A DNA stretch of 41,381 bases, taken from NCBI GenBank assembly GCA_015057715.1, contig SVDS01000027.1:1-41381 (forward strand), in the 5' to 3' direction. Source of the DNA: Paenibacillaceae bacterium (GTDB taxonomy: Bacteria > Bacillota > Clostridia > Lachnospirales > Lachnospiraceae). The position numbers and the translations under genes are program-made. Positions 7,124 to 15,842 of the stretch are shown here, in pieces (the stretch's first letter is position 1; each line of letters opens with the position of its first letter). Below the pieces are notes generated by a model. The model saw only the letters and a list, made by a program, of their open reading frames with translations. It did no database searches and was not told where the DNA came from.

Positions 7124-7969
7124 ATGAATATACAATGGTATCCTGGTCATATGACCAAAGCCAAAAGGGCAATGAAAGAAGATATCAAATTAATTGATTT
7201 GATTATCGAACTGGTAGATGCAAGAGTGCCTTTAAGCAGCCGGAATCCGGATATTGATGATCTGGGTGCGGGAAAAGCCCGTCTGGTACTGCTGAATAAA
7301 TCGGATCTTGCAGATGAACGGTGTAACAATGCATGGGCGTCTTATTTTGAAGAAAAAGGCTGCCATGTTGTAAAAGTAAATTCAAAAAGCGGTGCAGGCT
7401 TAAAATCAATTAATGGTGTTGTTTTGGAAGCCTGTAAGGAAAAGATTGAACGTGACCGGAGAAGGGGAATTTTAAACCGACCGGTACGTGCCATGGTAGT
7501 GGGAATCCCCAATGTGGGAAAATCCACATTTATTAACTCGTTTGCAGGCAAGGCCTGCGCAAAGACCGGCAATAAACCAGGTGTCACAAAGGGAAATCAA
7601 TGGATCCGCCTGAACAAAAGCCTGGAACTTCTTGATACACCCGGAATCCTGTGGCCAAGATTTGAAGATCAGCAGGTAGGAATCCGTCTTGCTCTCATTG
7701 GTTCCATCAATGATGAAATCTTAAATAAAGAAGAGCTTGCCATGGAACTGATCCGCTTTTTAAGGAACTCCTATCCTCAGGTATTATCAGAGCGTTATGC
7801 CCTGTCTGCGGAAGATCCCCTGGAGGGCCTGATGCAGATCGCCAGAGCCAGAGCTTGCCTTGCAAGAGGCGGAGAACTGGATTTAAACCGGGCATCCAAT
7901 TTGCTGATTGAGGATTTCAGAAGCGGTAAATTAGGACGTCTCACTCTTGAGACTCCGAAGCAATCATAA
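7124..7969 (+). CDS. rbgA: ribosome biogenesis GTPase RbgA (YlqF)
   Basis: A circularly permuted GTPase needed for late 50S assembly (incorporation of L16, L27 and others). The order of motifs shows the permutation: G4 NKSD (58-61) comes before G1 GIPNVGKS (127-134) and G3 DTPG. The start IQWYPGHMTKAKR is the family signature, and the C-terminal helical RNA-binding part (about 200-281) is present. Length 281 is normal. GAGGAA precedes the ATG. It follows lepB by 9 bases and leads to rnhB after 72 bases in which no terminator was found. Confidence 0.97.
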   Translation: MNIQWYPGHMTKAKRAMKEDIKLIDLIIELVDARVPLSSRNPDIDDLGAGKARLVLLNKSDLADERCNNAWASYFEEKGCHVVKVNSKSGAGLKSINGVVLEACKEKIERDRRRGILNRPVRAMVVGIPNVGKSTFINSFAGKACAKTGNKPGVTKGNQWIRLNKSLELLDTPGILWPRFEDQQVGIRLALIGSINDEILNKEELAMELIRFLRNSYPQVLSERYALSAEDPLEGLMQIARARACLARGGELDLNRASNLLIEDFRSGKLGRLTLETPKQS

Positions 7970-8041
7970 GAATACATCAATGGGCCGGCTCATTTTTCAG
8001 AGCAGGTCCTTGTTTTTAATGAAATCACTGGAGAGAATAAG

Positions 8042-8698
8042 ATGAGAAAATTAACGGAAGAGAAACGGTTAGAAGAGCTGAAGCGATTGGAAGTGATGAA
8101 GGAATTTGAACGGGAATATGAGGCCCATGTACTGGTTTGCGGAATTGACGAAGCAGGTAGAGGACCTTTAGCCGGTCCTGTGGTTGCAGGAGCGGTTATA
8201 TTACCCAGAGATTGTGAAATTCTTTTTTTGAATGATTCAAAAAAGCTGTCTGAAAAACGCAGAGAGGCTTTGTTTGAAGAGATACAGGAAAAAGCACTGG
8301 CAATCGGGATTGGTATGGCAGGACCGGACCGGATTGATGAGATCAATATTTTACAGGCAACTTATGAAGCCATGAGAACAGCAGTCTCCAAACTGGGAAT
8401 GCTGCCGGAGGTTCTTTTAAATGATGCGGTGACCATTCCGGGTCTTAACATTCCCCAGATTCCCATTGTGAAAGGGGATGGAAAAAGCGTGTCAATCGCA
8501 GCTGCCAGTATTATGGCAAAAGTAACCAGAGATCATATGATGGAAGAGTATGATAAACTTTTTCCCCAGTATGGTTTTGCAAAGCATAAGGGATATGGAA
8601 CAGGAGCCCATATCGCGGCACTGAAGGAGTTTGGCCCCTGTCCCATTCACAGACGGAGTTTTATTAAAAATTTCGTATCTGGGGATAATCATGAATAA
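8042..8698 (+). CDS. rnhB: ribonuclease HII
   Basis: Cleaves RNA in RNA-DNA hybrids and at single ribonucleotides in DNA. Catalytic carboxylates are D36 and E37 in GIDEAGRGPLAGPV, D128 (LLND) and D164 in KVTRDHMM. A charged helical extension of about 28 residues precedes the catalytic core, common in firmicute enzymes. 218 residues is somewhat short but complete, ending after the FGPCPIHRRSF box. ATG 8042 follows GGAGAGAA. The last 8 bases overlap the start of the YraN-family gene. Confidence 0.97.
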   Translation: MRKLTEEKRLEELKRLEVMKEFEREYEAHVLVCGIDEAGRGPLAGPVVAGAVILPRDCEILFLNDSKKLSEKRREALFEEIQEKALAIGIGMAGPDRIDEINILQATYEAMRTAVSKLGMLPEVLLNDAVTIPGLNIPQIPIVKGDGKSVSIAAASIMAKVTRDHMMEEYDKLFPQYGFAKHKGYGTGAHIAALKEFGPCPIHRRSFIKNFVSGDNHE

Positions 8699-9032
8699 TA
8701 GGGAGACCGGATCCAGGTTTGAGGAGGTCGCTGCGGATTATTTACAGCATGCCGGATTTGAGATTCTGGAGCGGAATTACCGGGACAGGTCAGGAGAAAT
8801 TGACATAATAGCCAAAGATGGAAGCTATTATGTTTTTGTAGAGGTGAAATACCGGGAAAATGCAAATATGGGAGACCCTGCCGAAGCGGTGGATGCCAGA
8901 AAGCAGCTGAAAATCAGGAACACAGCGAGACGGTATTTATACAGGAACCGGTTAGGGGAATCTGTCCCTTGCAGATTTGATGTAGTGGCCATCTTAGGTC
9001 AGGAAATCCGATTGATTTCGGATGCATTTTAA
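8691..9032 (+). CDS. YraN/UPF0102-family endonuclease-like protein
   Basis: A 113-residue protein of the UPF0102 (YraN) family, which has a PD-(D/E)xK nuclease-like fold; the cellular role is not settled. The core GEIDIIAKD (35-43) and FVEVKYR (49-55) supplies the predicted metal ligands (E36, D38, E51, K53). The frame is open upstream inside rnhB, but ATG 8691 gives the family length and start (RETGSRFEEVAADYL). It overlaps the rnhB stop by 8 bases, suggesting translational coupling. The rnhB-yraN pairing is common. Confidence 0.92.
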   Translation: MNNRETGSRFEEVAADYLQHAGFEILERNYRDRSGEIDIIAKDGSYYVFVEVKYRENANMGDPAEAVDARKQLKIRNTARRYLYRNRLGESVPCRFDVVAILGQEIRLISDAF

Positions 9033-9046
9033 AGGGAGGTGCTGGA

Positions 9047-9901
9047 ATGAGTGTTATATGGACGCGTAAAAATATAGAACCGGGAATGAAATATATGGAG
9101 TCAGATCCGGTGCCTTATTTATCCTTTCCTATGCTGGAAAAGACAGGAATGGTGATCCAGGGATTTTCTACAAAGCTTGGGGGAGTCAGTGAGGGCAAAT
9201 TTGCAACCCTTAATTTTACATTTACAAGAGGAGACAATCCGGATCACGTAATGGAGAATTACAGGAGAATGGCTGCTGTACTTGGAGTGGATGAAAAACG
9301 GATGGTTTTGTCTTATCAGACCCATACCACCAATGTCCGTCTTGTTACGGAGGAGGATGCCGGCAAGGGAATTGTAAAGGAAAGAGATTACAAAGATATA
9401 GACGGACTTATTACCAATGTCCCGGGCATTACTCTGGTTACTTTTTTTGCAGACTGTGTTCCATTATATTTCCTGGATCCTGTGCACAAAGCCATCGGTC
9501 TCAGTCATTCGGGCTGGAGAGGTACTGTAAGCCGTATGGGGGCAGTGACCATTGATAAAATGAAGGAAGCTTATGGTACCAGAGCAGAAGATTTACTTGT
9601 CTGTATTGGCCCCAGTATCTGCGGGGACTGTTATGAGGTGGGGGAAGAGGTTGCCCTGGAATTTAAAAAGGCATTTGCAAAGGAGAACTGGAATCAGATT
9701 CTTCGGGAAAAAGACAATGGCAAGTTCATGCTGGATTTGTGGAAGGCCAATGAGATCCTGTTAAAAGAGGCCGGAGTGAAGCCGGAACACATACAGACAA
9801 CTGATATCTGCACCCACTGCAATTCAGATTATCTGTTCTCTCACCGTACCTGCGGAAATGAAAGAGGCAATCTGGCAGCATTCCTGAGCTTAAAAGAATA
9901 G
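9047..9901 (+). CDS. pgeF: peptidoglycan editing factor / multicopper polyphenol oxidase-family protein (PgeF, YlmD-like)
   Basis: A 284-residue member of the YfiH/LACC1 family. E. coli YfiH edits misincorporated L-Ser from peptidoglycan precursors, and other members act on purine nucleosides; the exact activity here is inferred. The zinc-binding triad is visible: H93 (QTHT), C137 (FADC) and H154 (SHSGWRGT). The C-terminal CTHCNSDYLFSHR box is also family-typical. The start follows AGGGAGGT, 14 bases after the previous gene. It is the last gene of the block and ends at a bidirectional terminator facing the PRPP synthetase. Confidence 0.92.
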   Translation: MSVIWTRKNIEPGMKYMESDPVPYLSFPMLEKTGMVIQGFSTKLGGVSEGKFATLNFTFTRGDNPDHVMENYRRMAAVLGVDEKRMVLSYQTHTTNVRLVTEEDAGKGIVKERDYKDIDGLITNVPGITLVTFFADCVPLYFLDPVHKAIGLSHSGWRGTVSRMGAVTIDKMKEAYGTRAEDLLVCIGPSICGDCYEVGEEVALEFKKAFAKENWNQILREKDNGKFMLDLWKANEILLKEAGVKPEHIQTTDICTHCNSDYLFSHRTCGNERGNLAAFLSLKE

Positions 9902-9909
9902 AGATATAA

Positions 9910-9943
9910 AAATCCGGAAGAATATTTGGATTCTTCCGGATTT
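9910..9943. terminator. bidirectional terminator between pgeF and the PRPP synthetase
   Basis: Fourteen-base perfect arms, AAATCCGGAAGAAT (9910-9923) and its complement (9930-9943), with a six-base loop. Runs of A on the left side and T on the right allow use from both strands; the stronger U-tract is on the - strand side, for the convergent gene. Confidence 0.9.
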
Positions 9944-9964
9944 CTATTCCATAAAACAACAGGC

Positions 9965-11143
9965 TTATGCTTTGTATTTTTTCAGCAGCTGCTGAATCTT
10001 ATCCGTTGAGGATAATGCTGTACTAATAGATACATCGTGGTTTAAGGAATTTACAATTGCGGCGATATACTTGCTGATGTCGGCTTCAACATACCACTCT
10101 CTGTTAAACAGCTCATTGGGACGGTAATTTAAGTTTGTGGTCACAACTCTGTCGATGTATCCTTTGCTGTAAAAGTCATCAAACTTATCAAGACCATTGG
10201 TAAACAGGCCGAAGGTGCAGCATACAATGACCTTGTCCGCTTTGCGCTCTTTTAATTCCCTGGCGGTATCTAACATGCTTTCTCCCGATGAAATCATATC
10301 ATCTACGATCAGCACAGTTTTTCCTTCTACGGAAGCACCAAGGAACTCATGGGCTACGATGGGGTTACGTCCGCCTACAATCTTGGAATAATCTCTTCGT
10401 TTGTAGAACATACCCATATCCACGCTTAAGTTATTGGCAAGGTATACGGCACGGTCCATGGCACCCTCATCAGGGCTGATAACCATCATGTGTTCTTTGT
10501 CAATCTTTAAATCAGGATATTGTCTTAAAACTGCTTTCGTAAACTGGTAGGTCGGCATGAAATTGTCAAAGCCGCTTAAAGGGATGGCATTCTGCACTCT
10601 GGGGTCATGGGCATCAAAAGTAATAATATTGCTTACTCCCATATTCACCAGTTCTTCTAATGCCATTGCGCAGTCAAGGGATTCCCGCTTCGTTCTCTTG
10701 TGCTGGCGGCTTTCATATAGAAATGGCATAATTACGTTTACCCTGTGGGCTGTTGCTGCGCATGCACCGAGAATACGCTTTAAATCCTGAAAATGATCAT
10801 CAGGAGACATGTGGTTTGTATATCCGTTCACTGTATAGGATATGCTGTAATTAGTAACATCTACCATCGCGAAAACATCAGTACCCCGGACGGATTCCTT
10901 GACGATTCCTTTCGCTTCGCCGCTTCCAAAGCGAGGACACTCGCAGCTTAGAAGATATGAGTCGATATCGTAACCGCGGTAATGAAGATCTGCCTCACGG
11001 CGCTTTAATTCCTCGATATCGTTTCTGCGAAAACCGACAATATGGTCATTTACCTTCCTGGCCAGTTCCCCGCAGCTTTCCAGCGCTGCGATCTTTAGGG
11101 GAGCAACAGGTAGCTGGTCGTTAAATACATAATCATTTGCCAT
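9965..11143 (-). CDS. ribose-phosphate pyrophosphokinase, long divergent form
   Basis: PRPP synthetase makes phosphoribosyl pyrophosphate from ribose 5-phosphate and ATP for purine, pyrimidine, His and Trp synthesis. At 392 residues it is about 75 longer than the usual 315. It keeps a recognisable flexible loop (SRQHKRTKRES), a DAHD segment where the normal enzyme has DLHA, SPDEGAMDRA, and the PRPP loop VLIVDDMISSGES. An unusual N-terminal part (about 1-75) includes C-x-C-x-R-F-G-S-G, and the last 40 residues are also unusual. These changes suggest a variant subfamily; activity is inferred. GGAGGA (11153-11158 on the complement) precedes ATG. It is the only - strand gene in the window. Confidence 0.88.
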   Translation of the reverse strand: MANDYVFNDQLPVAPLKIAALESCGELARKVNDHIVGFRRNDIEELKRREADLHYRGYDIDSYLLSCECPRFGSGEAKGIVKESVRGTDVFAMVDVTNYSISYTVNGYTNHMSPDDHFQDLKRILGACAATAHRVNVIMPFLYESRQHKRTKRESLDCAMALEELVNMGVSNIITFDAHDPRVQNAIPLSGFDNFMPTYQFTKAVLRQYPDLKIDKEHMMVISPDEGAMDRAVYLANNLSVDMGMFYKRRDYSKIVGGRNPIVAHEFLGASVEGKTVLIVDDMISSGESMLDTARELKERKADKVIVCCTFGLFTNGLDKFDDFYSKGYIDRVVTTNLNYRPNELFNREWYVEADISKYIAAIVNSLNHDVSISTALSSTDKIQQLLKKYKA

Positions 11144-11168
11144 GACAAAGATTCCTCCATAATAAATG

Positions 11169-11197
11169 AACAGCCAGTCGTAAGACTGCCTGTTTTT
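11169..11197 (+). terminator. hairpin with U-tract in the prs leader (terminator on the + strand)
   Basis: Arms at 11169-11179 and 11184-11194 pair with one central mismatch and a four-base loop, followed on the + strand by TTTTTATA. On the + strand this looks like an intrinsic terminator that would stop antisense transcription through the PRPP synthetase gene before it reaches the next promoter. On the - strand the same hairpin lies in the synthetase 5' leader. Confidence 0.6.
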
Positions 11198-11212
11198 ATA
11201 ATCTTACATCTT

Positions 11213-11242
11213 TTTATACCATTGAATGACAGAATGCGTCAA
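11213..11242 (-). promoter_or_regulatory. sigma-A-like promoter of the PRPP synthetase
   Basis: On the complement, TTGACG (11242-11237), an 18-base spacer, then TATAAA (11218-11213). The expected start near 11206 gives a leader of about 63 bases containing the hairpin at 11169-11194. Confidence 0.6.
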
Positions 11243-11285
11243 TAGTCTTTCCAGTATTTCAGTGAAAAAAACAAAAAACGCTTCC

Positions 11286-11314
11286 TTTACAAAGAGTAAC
11301 AATCTTGCTATGAT
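11286..11314 (+). promoter_or_regulatory. sigma-A promoter of the DUF512-der-plsY-gpsA operon
   Basis: TTTACA (11286-11291), a 17-base spacer and TATGAT (11309-11314). The start would be near 11321, 27 bases before the ATG. It is divergent from the PRPP synthetase promoter. Confidence 0.8.
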
Positions 11315-11347
11315 ATAAAAGATAGCTGCAGAAAGGTAAATATAGAA

Positions 11348-12706
11348 ATGAGCAAAAGAGGACATGTTATTAAAGCTGTAGACACCGGTTCTATTGCAGA
11401 AGAACTGGAACTGGAACCAGGAGATGAAGTTCTTTCCATCGACGGACATGAACTGGAAGACATCTTCGATTATGAGTATTACGTAAACAGTGAATCCATT
11501 CTTATGACCGTAAGAAAGAAAAACGGGGAAGAGTGGGAATTAGAAATAGAGAATCAATATGAAGATTTAGGACTTACTTTCGAGAATGGTCTGATGAGTG
11601 AGTACCGTACCTGCAGGAATAACTGCATTTTCTGCTTTATTGACCAGATGCCTCCTGGAATGAGAGACACTCTTTATTTTAAAGACGACGATTCCAGGCT
11701 TTCATTCTTACAGGGAAACTATGTCACTTTAACCAACATGAGTGAACACGACATTGCGCGGATCATTGAGTTTAAACTGGCACCAATTAATATATCGGTA
11801 CACACCACAAACCCCGAGTTAAGATGCAGGATGCTTCATAACCGGTTTGCGGGAGAAGCCCTTTCAAAGATTGACCGGCTCTATGAAGCAGGGGTATCCA
11901 TGAATGGGCAGATTGTGCTCTGCAAAGGGGTGAATGACAAAGAAGAACTGGAACGAACCATAAGTGATTTGTCAAAGTATCTGCCCTATATGGAAAGCGT
12001 CTCCATTGTACCGGTAGGCGTATCCAGATTCAGAGACGGCCTGTTCCCCTTAAGCCCCATTGAAAAAGAGGATGCGGTATCTGTTTTAGAGATCGTGGAA
12101 CGATGGCAGAAGAAGCTTTTTGAAGAACATGGCAGCCATTTTATTCATGCCAGTGATGAGTTTTACATTTTGGCTGAGAGACCTATGCCGGAGGAATCAA
12201 GATATGACGGCTATATTCAGCTGGAAAACGGCGTGGGTATGCTGCGGCTTTTAGAGACTGAGGTGAGAGACGCCCTGAAAGAAGAAGGGGGTGCTGATGC
12301 CGCAGAGGAGCTTTCCATTGCCACAGGAACCCTTGCAGCCCCATTTATTGAGCAGCATGCAAGACTGGTTTGTGAAAAGTTCCCGGAACGGACCATTCAT
12401 GTCTACCCCATCGTCAATCATTTCTTTGGTGAGCAGATTACTGTTGCAGGTTTAATTACAGGTCAGGATTTAATTGCCCAGCTGAAGGGAAAACCTCTTG
12501 GGAAGAGACTTCTCCTTCCTGAGTGTATGTTTCGAAGCGGAGAAGAGGTATTTCTTGATGATCTGACCCGTCAGGATGTACAAAATGCTTTACAAGTACA
12601 GGTAGATATTGTAAAATCAAGCGGTCAGGATTTCGTTAACGCTGTTTTAGGATACGTGAATAATAAAAAACCTTCTTATGACGGATATGAATTAAAGGAG
12701 ATATAA
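11348..12706 (+). CDS. DUF512 / PDZ-containing radical SAM-like protein
   Basis: A 452-residue protein of the DUF512 family, widely conserved in clostridia next to der, function unknown. It has an N-terminal PDZ-like part (about 5-65; SIAEELELEPGDEVLSIDG), then a cysteine cluster CRNNCIFC (C89, C93, C96) of the CxxxCxxC radical SAM type, followed by a TIM-barrel-like region and the C-terminal DUF512 domain (about 230-430). Radical SAM chemistry is inferred from the motif. It ends three bases before der, so translation is probably coupled. AAAGGT gives only a weak ribosome binding site. Confidence 0.9.
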   Translation: MSKRGHVIKAVDTGSIAEELELEPGDEVLSIDGHELEDIFDYEYYVNSESILMTVRKKNGEEWELEIENQYEDLGLTFENGLMSEYRTCRNNCIFCFIDQMPPGMRDTLYFKDDDSRLSFLQGNYVTLTNMSEHDIARIIEFKLAPINISVHTTNPELRCRMLHNRFAGEALSKIDRLYEAGVSMNGQIVLCKGVNDKEELERTISDLSKYLPYMESVSIVPVGVSRFRDGLFPLSPIEKEDAVSVLEIVERWQKKLFEEHGSHFIHASDEFYILAERPMPEESRYDGYIQLENGVGMLRLLETEVRDALKEEGGADAAEELSIATGTLAAPFIEQHARLVCEKFPERTIHVYPIVNHFFGEQITVAGLITGQDLIAQLKGKPLGKRLLLPECMFRSGEEVFLDDLTRQDVQNALQVQVDIVKSSGQDFVNAVLGYVNNKKPSYDGYELKEI

Positions 12707-12709
12707 TAT

Positions 12710-14038
12710 ATGAGTAAACCAGTAGTAGCCATCGTAGGCCGCCCGAATGTGGGTAAGTCTACGCTGTTTAATGTTTTAGCCGGTGAGACCATTTCCATTG
12801 TTAAGGATACACCGGGAGTGACCAGAGACCGTATTTATGCTGACTGTACCTGGCTGAATATGAATTTTACCCTGATTGATACCGGCGGAATTGAGCCGGA
12901 CAGCAGTGATATCATTCTTTCCCAGATGAGGGAACAGGCAGAGATCGCCATTGCTACAGCAGATGTTATCGTATTTATTGTGGATGTACGCCAGGGTCTG
13001 GTAGATGCGGATTCAAAAGTGGCAGATATGCTTCGCAAATCGAAAAAACCGGTTGTCCTTGCAGTGAATAAGGTAGACAGTTTCCAGAAGTTCGGCAATG
13101 ATGTATATGAATTTTATAATCTGGGAATCGGAGATCCCATTCCGGTATCAGCAGCTTCCAGACTGGGATTAGGTGATTTGCTTGATGAGGTTGCCAAGCA
13201 TTTTGGCACATTTCAGTCAGAAGAGGAAGACGATGACCGTCCAAGAATTGCCATTGTCGGAAAACCAAATGTTGGTAAATCTTCTATAATTAATCAGCTT
13301 CTGGGTGAAAACCGGGTTATTGTATCCAATATTGCGGGAACTACCAGAGATGCCGTAGATACAGAGATCGTCCATAATGGCACGGAATACGTATTTATTG
13401 ACACTGCCGGACTGAGAAGAAAGAGTAAAATCAAAGAAGAACTGGAACGATACAGCATTATCCGTACCGTAACAGCAGTAGAGCGGGCTGATGTGGTGGT
13501 AGTTGTAATTGACGCAGAAGAGGGCGTTACCGAGCAGGATGCCAAGATCGCAGGAATTGCCCATGAACGGGGCAAGGGAATTATTGTGGCTGTAAACAAA
13601 TGGGATGCCATTGAGAAAAATGACAAAACCATTTATGAATACACCAAAAAGATTAAAGATACTCTTTCCTTTATGCCTTATGCGGAATTTATCTTTATCT
13701 CAGCTAAGACCGGACAGAGAATGAGTAAAATGTTTGAATTAATTGATATGGTCCGGGAGAATCAGACTCTTCGTGTGGCAACCGGAGTTTTAAACGAAAT
13801 TATGACGGAAGCAGTTGCTCTTCAGCAGCCGCCGTCAGATAAAGGCAAGCGTCTCAGACTATATTATATTACCCAGGTAGCTGTCAAGCCGCCGACCTTT
13901 GTCATCTTTATAAACGATAAAGAACTCACCCACTTCTCCTATACAAGATATATTGAGAACAAAATCAGGGATGCGTTCGGCTTTAAGGGAACATCCTTAA
14001 AATTTATTTATAGAGAGCGGAGCGGAAAGGAACAATAA
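12710..14038 (+). CDS. der: ribosome biogenesis GTPase Der (EngA)
   Basis: Der has two tandem GTPase domains and a KH-like C-terminal domain and is essential for 50S maturation. The first P-loop is GRPNVGKST (10-18) with DTGG and NKVD; the second is GKPNVGKSS (about 184-192) with [13 protein letters not shown] and NKWD; the KH-like part spans about 355-442. Length 442 is typical. Its ribosome binding site AAGGAGA lies within the end of the DUF512 gene. plsY starts two bases after its stop. Confidence 0.98.
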   Translation: MSKPVVAIVGRPNVGKSTLFNVLAGETISIVKDTPGVTRDRIYADCTWLNMNFTLIDTGGIEPDSSDIILSQMREQAEIAIATADVIVFIVDVRQGLVDADSKVADMLRKSKKPVVLAVNKVDSFQKFGNDVYEFYNLGIGDPIPVSAASRLGLGDLLDEVAKHFGTFQSEEEDDDRPRIAIVGKPNVGKSSIINQLLGENRVIVSNIAGTTRDAVDTEIVHNGTEYVFIDTAGLRRKSKIKEELERYSIIRTVTAVERADVVVVVIDAEEGVTEQDAKIAGIAHERGKGIIVAVNKWDAIEKNDKTIYEYTKKIKDTLSFMPYAEFIFISAKTGQRMSKMFELIDMVRENQTLRVATGVLNEIMTEAVALQQPPSDKGKRLRLYYITQVAVKPPTFVIFINDKELTHFSYTRYIENKIRDAFGFKGTSLKFIYRERSGKEQ

Positions 14039-14040
14039 TT

Positions 14041-14685
14041 ATGGAAAGAATGATCTGCCTTATTGCAGGATACCTTTGCGGACTGTTGCAATCCGGTTAT
14101 TTTTACGGGAAAACACATAAAATTGATATCAGAAAATACGGAAGCGGAAATTCCGGCACCACCAATGCACTGCGGGTTATGGGACCAAAAGCAGGAGCTG
14201 TGGTCTTTTTCGGTGATTTTTTAAAGTCGTTGCTTCCCTGCCTGGCAGTCCGCCTGGTGTTTCAGAATCAGCCGGAGATGATTTATCTATTGATTCTGTA
14301 TACCGGTTTTGGTGTCATTCTGGGTCATAATTATCCCTTCTATCTGCAGTTTAAAGGTGGAAAGGGAATTGCGGCTACTGCAGGTCTTATTATGGCGGCA
14401 GATTTAAGAATGACGCTCCTGTGCCTGACTTCTTTTATATTAATTGTGTTGATTACCAGATACGTATCTCTTGGTTCACTGGTTGTAGCAACTATATTCC
14501 TTATCTGGATGTGTGTGTTTGGATCCATGGGCGCATACGGAATTGGTCAGAATCTTCTGCCGGAATTTTACATAGTTGCGGCTTTGATCAGCGGTCAGGC
14601 GTTCTGGCGCCACCGGGCCAATATCGGCAGACTGATTCATGGCAAAGAAAATAAAATATCTTTTGGATCCGGAAAAACAAAATGA
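14041..14685 (+). CDS. plsY: glycerol-3-phosphate acyltransferase PlsY
   Basis: Membrane enzyme that transfers an acyl group from acyl-phosphate to glycerol 3-phosphate, the first step of phospholipid synthesis in Gram-positive bacteria. The 214-residue protein has five hydrophobic segments and the family loops YGSGNSGTTNALRVMG (about 33-48) and GHNYPFYLQFKGGKGIA (about 97-113). It is directly followed by gpsA, which makes its substrate glycerol 3-phosphate, so the two steps are encoded together. The stop (14683-14685) overlaps the gpsA ribosome binding site. Confidence 0.96.
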   Translation: MERMICLIAGYLCGLLQSGYFYGKTHKIDIRKYGSGNSGTTNALRVMGPKAGAVVFFGDFLKSLLPCLAVRLVFQNQPEMIYLLILYTGFGVILGHNYPFYLQFKGGKGIAATAGLIMAADLRMTLLCLTSFILIVLITRYVSLGSLVVATIFLIWMCVFGSMGAYGIGQNLLPEFYIVAALISGQAFWRHRANIGRLIHGKENKISFGSGKTK

Positions 14686-14695
14686 GGTGAGTCAT

Positions 14696-15703
14696 ATGGC
14701 TAAAATTGGAATCATCGGATCAGGAAGCTGGGGTATGGCATTGTCCGTACTTCTATATAATAATGGACATGAGGTAACGGTGTGGTCTGCTTTGCCGGAG
14801 GAAATAAGGGAGATGCAGCAGACTCACCGCCACCATACGCTTCCAGACCTTGTACTTCCGGATCATATGGTATTTACAGAGGATCTGGAAGAAACTATGA
14901 CAGGAAAAGATCTGCTGGTCACAGCAGTTCCTTCTGTTTACGTGAGATCAACCGCAAAGCGGATGAATCCGTTCTGCCGTTATGGGCAGGTGGTTGTGAA
15001 TGTTGCAAAAGGAATTGAAGAATCCAGTCTGATGACATTATCTGAGATTCTGGAAGAAGAGCTTCCTATGGCTGACGTAGCTGTGCTATCTGGCCCAAGT
15101 CATGCCGAGGAAGTAAGCAAGAGCCTTCCTACCACCTGTGTGGCAGGTGCAACAACGAGAAAGACAGCGGAATACATTCAGAGTCTCTTTATGAGTGAGG
15201 TATTCCGGGTCTATACAAGCCCTGATATTTTAGGGATTGAGCTTGGCGGATCTTTAAAGAATGTAATTGCGCTGGCAGCGGGTATTGCAGACGGACTGGG
15301 ATATGGAGATAATACGAAGGCTGCTTTAATTACAAGAGGCATCGCTGAAATTTCAAGACTGGGTACGGCGATGGGAGGAAAGATTCAGACCTTTGGCGGT
15401 TTATCCGGCATTGGTGACTTGATTGTAACCTGCGCCAGCATGCACAGCCGTAACCGGAGAGCAGGTATTCTTATGGGACAGGGAAAGACCATGGAAGAGG
15501 CGACAAAAGAAGTAAAGATGGTAGTGGAAGGTATTTACTCCGCAAAGGCCGCTCTTGCCCTTTCAGAGAAATATGAGGTGTCCATGCCTATTGTAGAGCA
15601 GGTAAACGCGGTGCTTTTTGAGGGCAAGTCTGCATCAGAGGCAGTGCGGGATTTGATGCTGCGGGATAAAACGATTGAAAGTTCTGATATTCCGTGGGAA
15701 TAA
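14696..15703 (+). CDS. gpsA: glycerol-3-phosphate dehydrogenase [NAD(P)+]
   Basis: Reduces dihydroxyacetone phosphate to sn-glycerol 3-phosphate for membrane lipids. The 335-residue protein begins with the Rossmann motif IGIIGSGSWGMAL, has the VLSGPSHAEEV stretch, and the catalytic-lysine segment ELGGSLKNVIALAAG. The frame is open back to 14639 inside plsY, but ATG 14696 has GAGGTGA (14684-14690) at the right distance and gives the usual start. It is the last gene of the DUF512-der-plsY-gpsA unit; no obvious terminator hairpin follows before the next promoter. Confidence 0.97.
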   Translation: MAKIGIIGSGSWGMALSVLLYNNGHEVTVWSALPEEIREMQQTHRHHTLPDLVLPDHMVFTEDLEETMTGKDLLVTAVPSVYVRSTAKRMNPFCRYGQVVVNVAKGIEESSLMTLSEILEEELPMADVAVLSGPSHAEEVSKSLPTTCVAGATTRKTAEYIQSLFMSEVFRVYTSPDILGIELGGSLKNVIALAAGIADGLGYGDNTKAALITRGIAEISRLGTAMGGKIQTFGGLSGIGDLIVTCASMHSRNRRAGILMGQGKTMEEATKEVKMVVEGIYSAKAALALSEKYEVSMPIVEQVNAVLFEGKSASEAVRDLMLRDKTIESSDIPWE

Positions 15704-15745
15704 TCCAAAAGTAGACTTTATTTTATTATTTTAAAACAAAATTAG

Positions 15746-15774
15746 TTGACATTTTTTAAAAGCCATTCTATTAT
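15746..15774 (+). promoter_or_regulatory. sigma-A promoter of the liv operon
   Basis: A perfect TTGACA (15746-15751), 17-base spacer and TATTAT (15769-15774); start expected near 15781. A short A/T-rich tract lies just upstream. Confidence 0.85.
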
Positions 15775-15787
15775 AAAGACTATGTAT

Positions 15788-15799
15788 ACGTTACAACGT
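15788..15799. promoter_or_regulatory. inverted repeat at the liv transcription start (possible operator)
   Basis: ACGTTACAACGT is a near-perfect palindrome (ACGTT and AACGT around AC) placed about 8 bases after the predicted start site, a position where a repressor could block the promoter. The binding protein is unknown, and a chance palindrome this short cannot be excluded. Confidence 0.35.
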
Positions 15800-15842
15800 T
15801 AATGTGTCGTATATAAAATTGTTTCATGAGGAGGAATGGATT

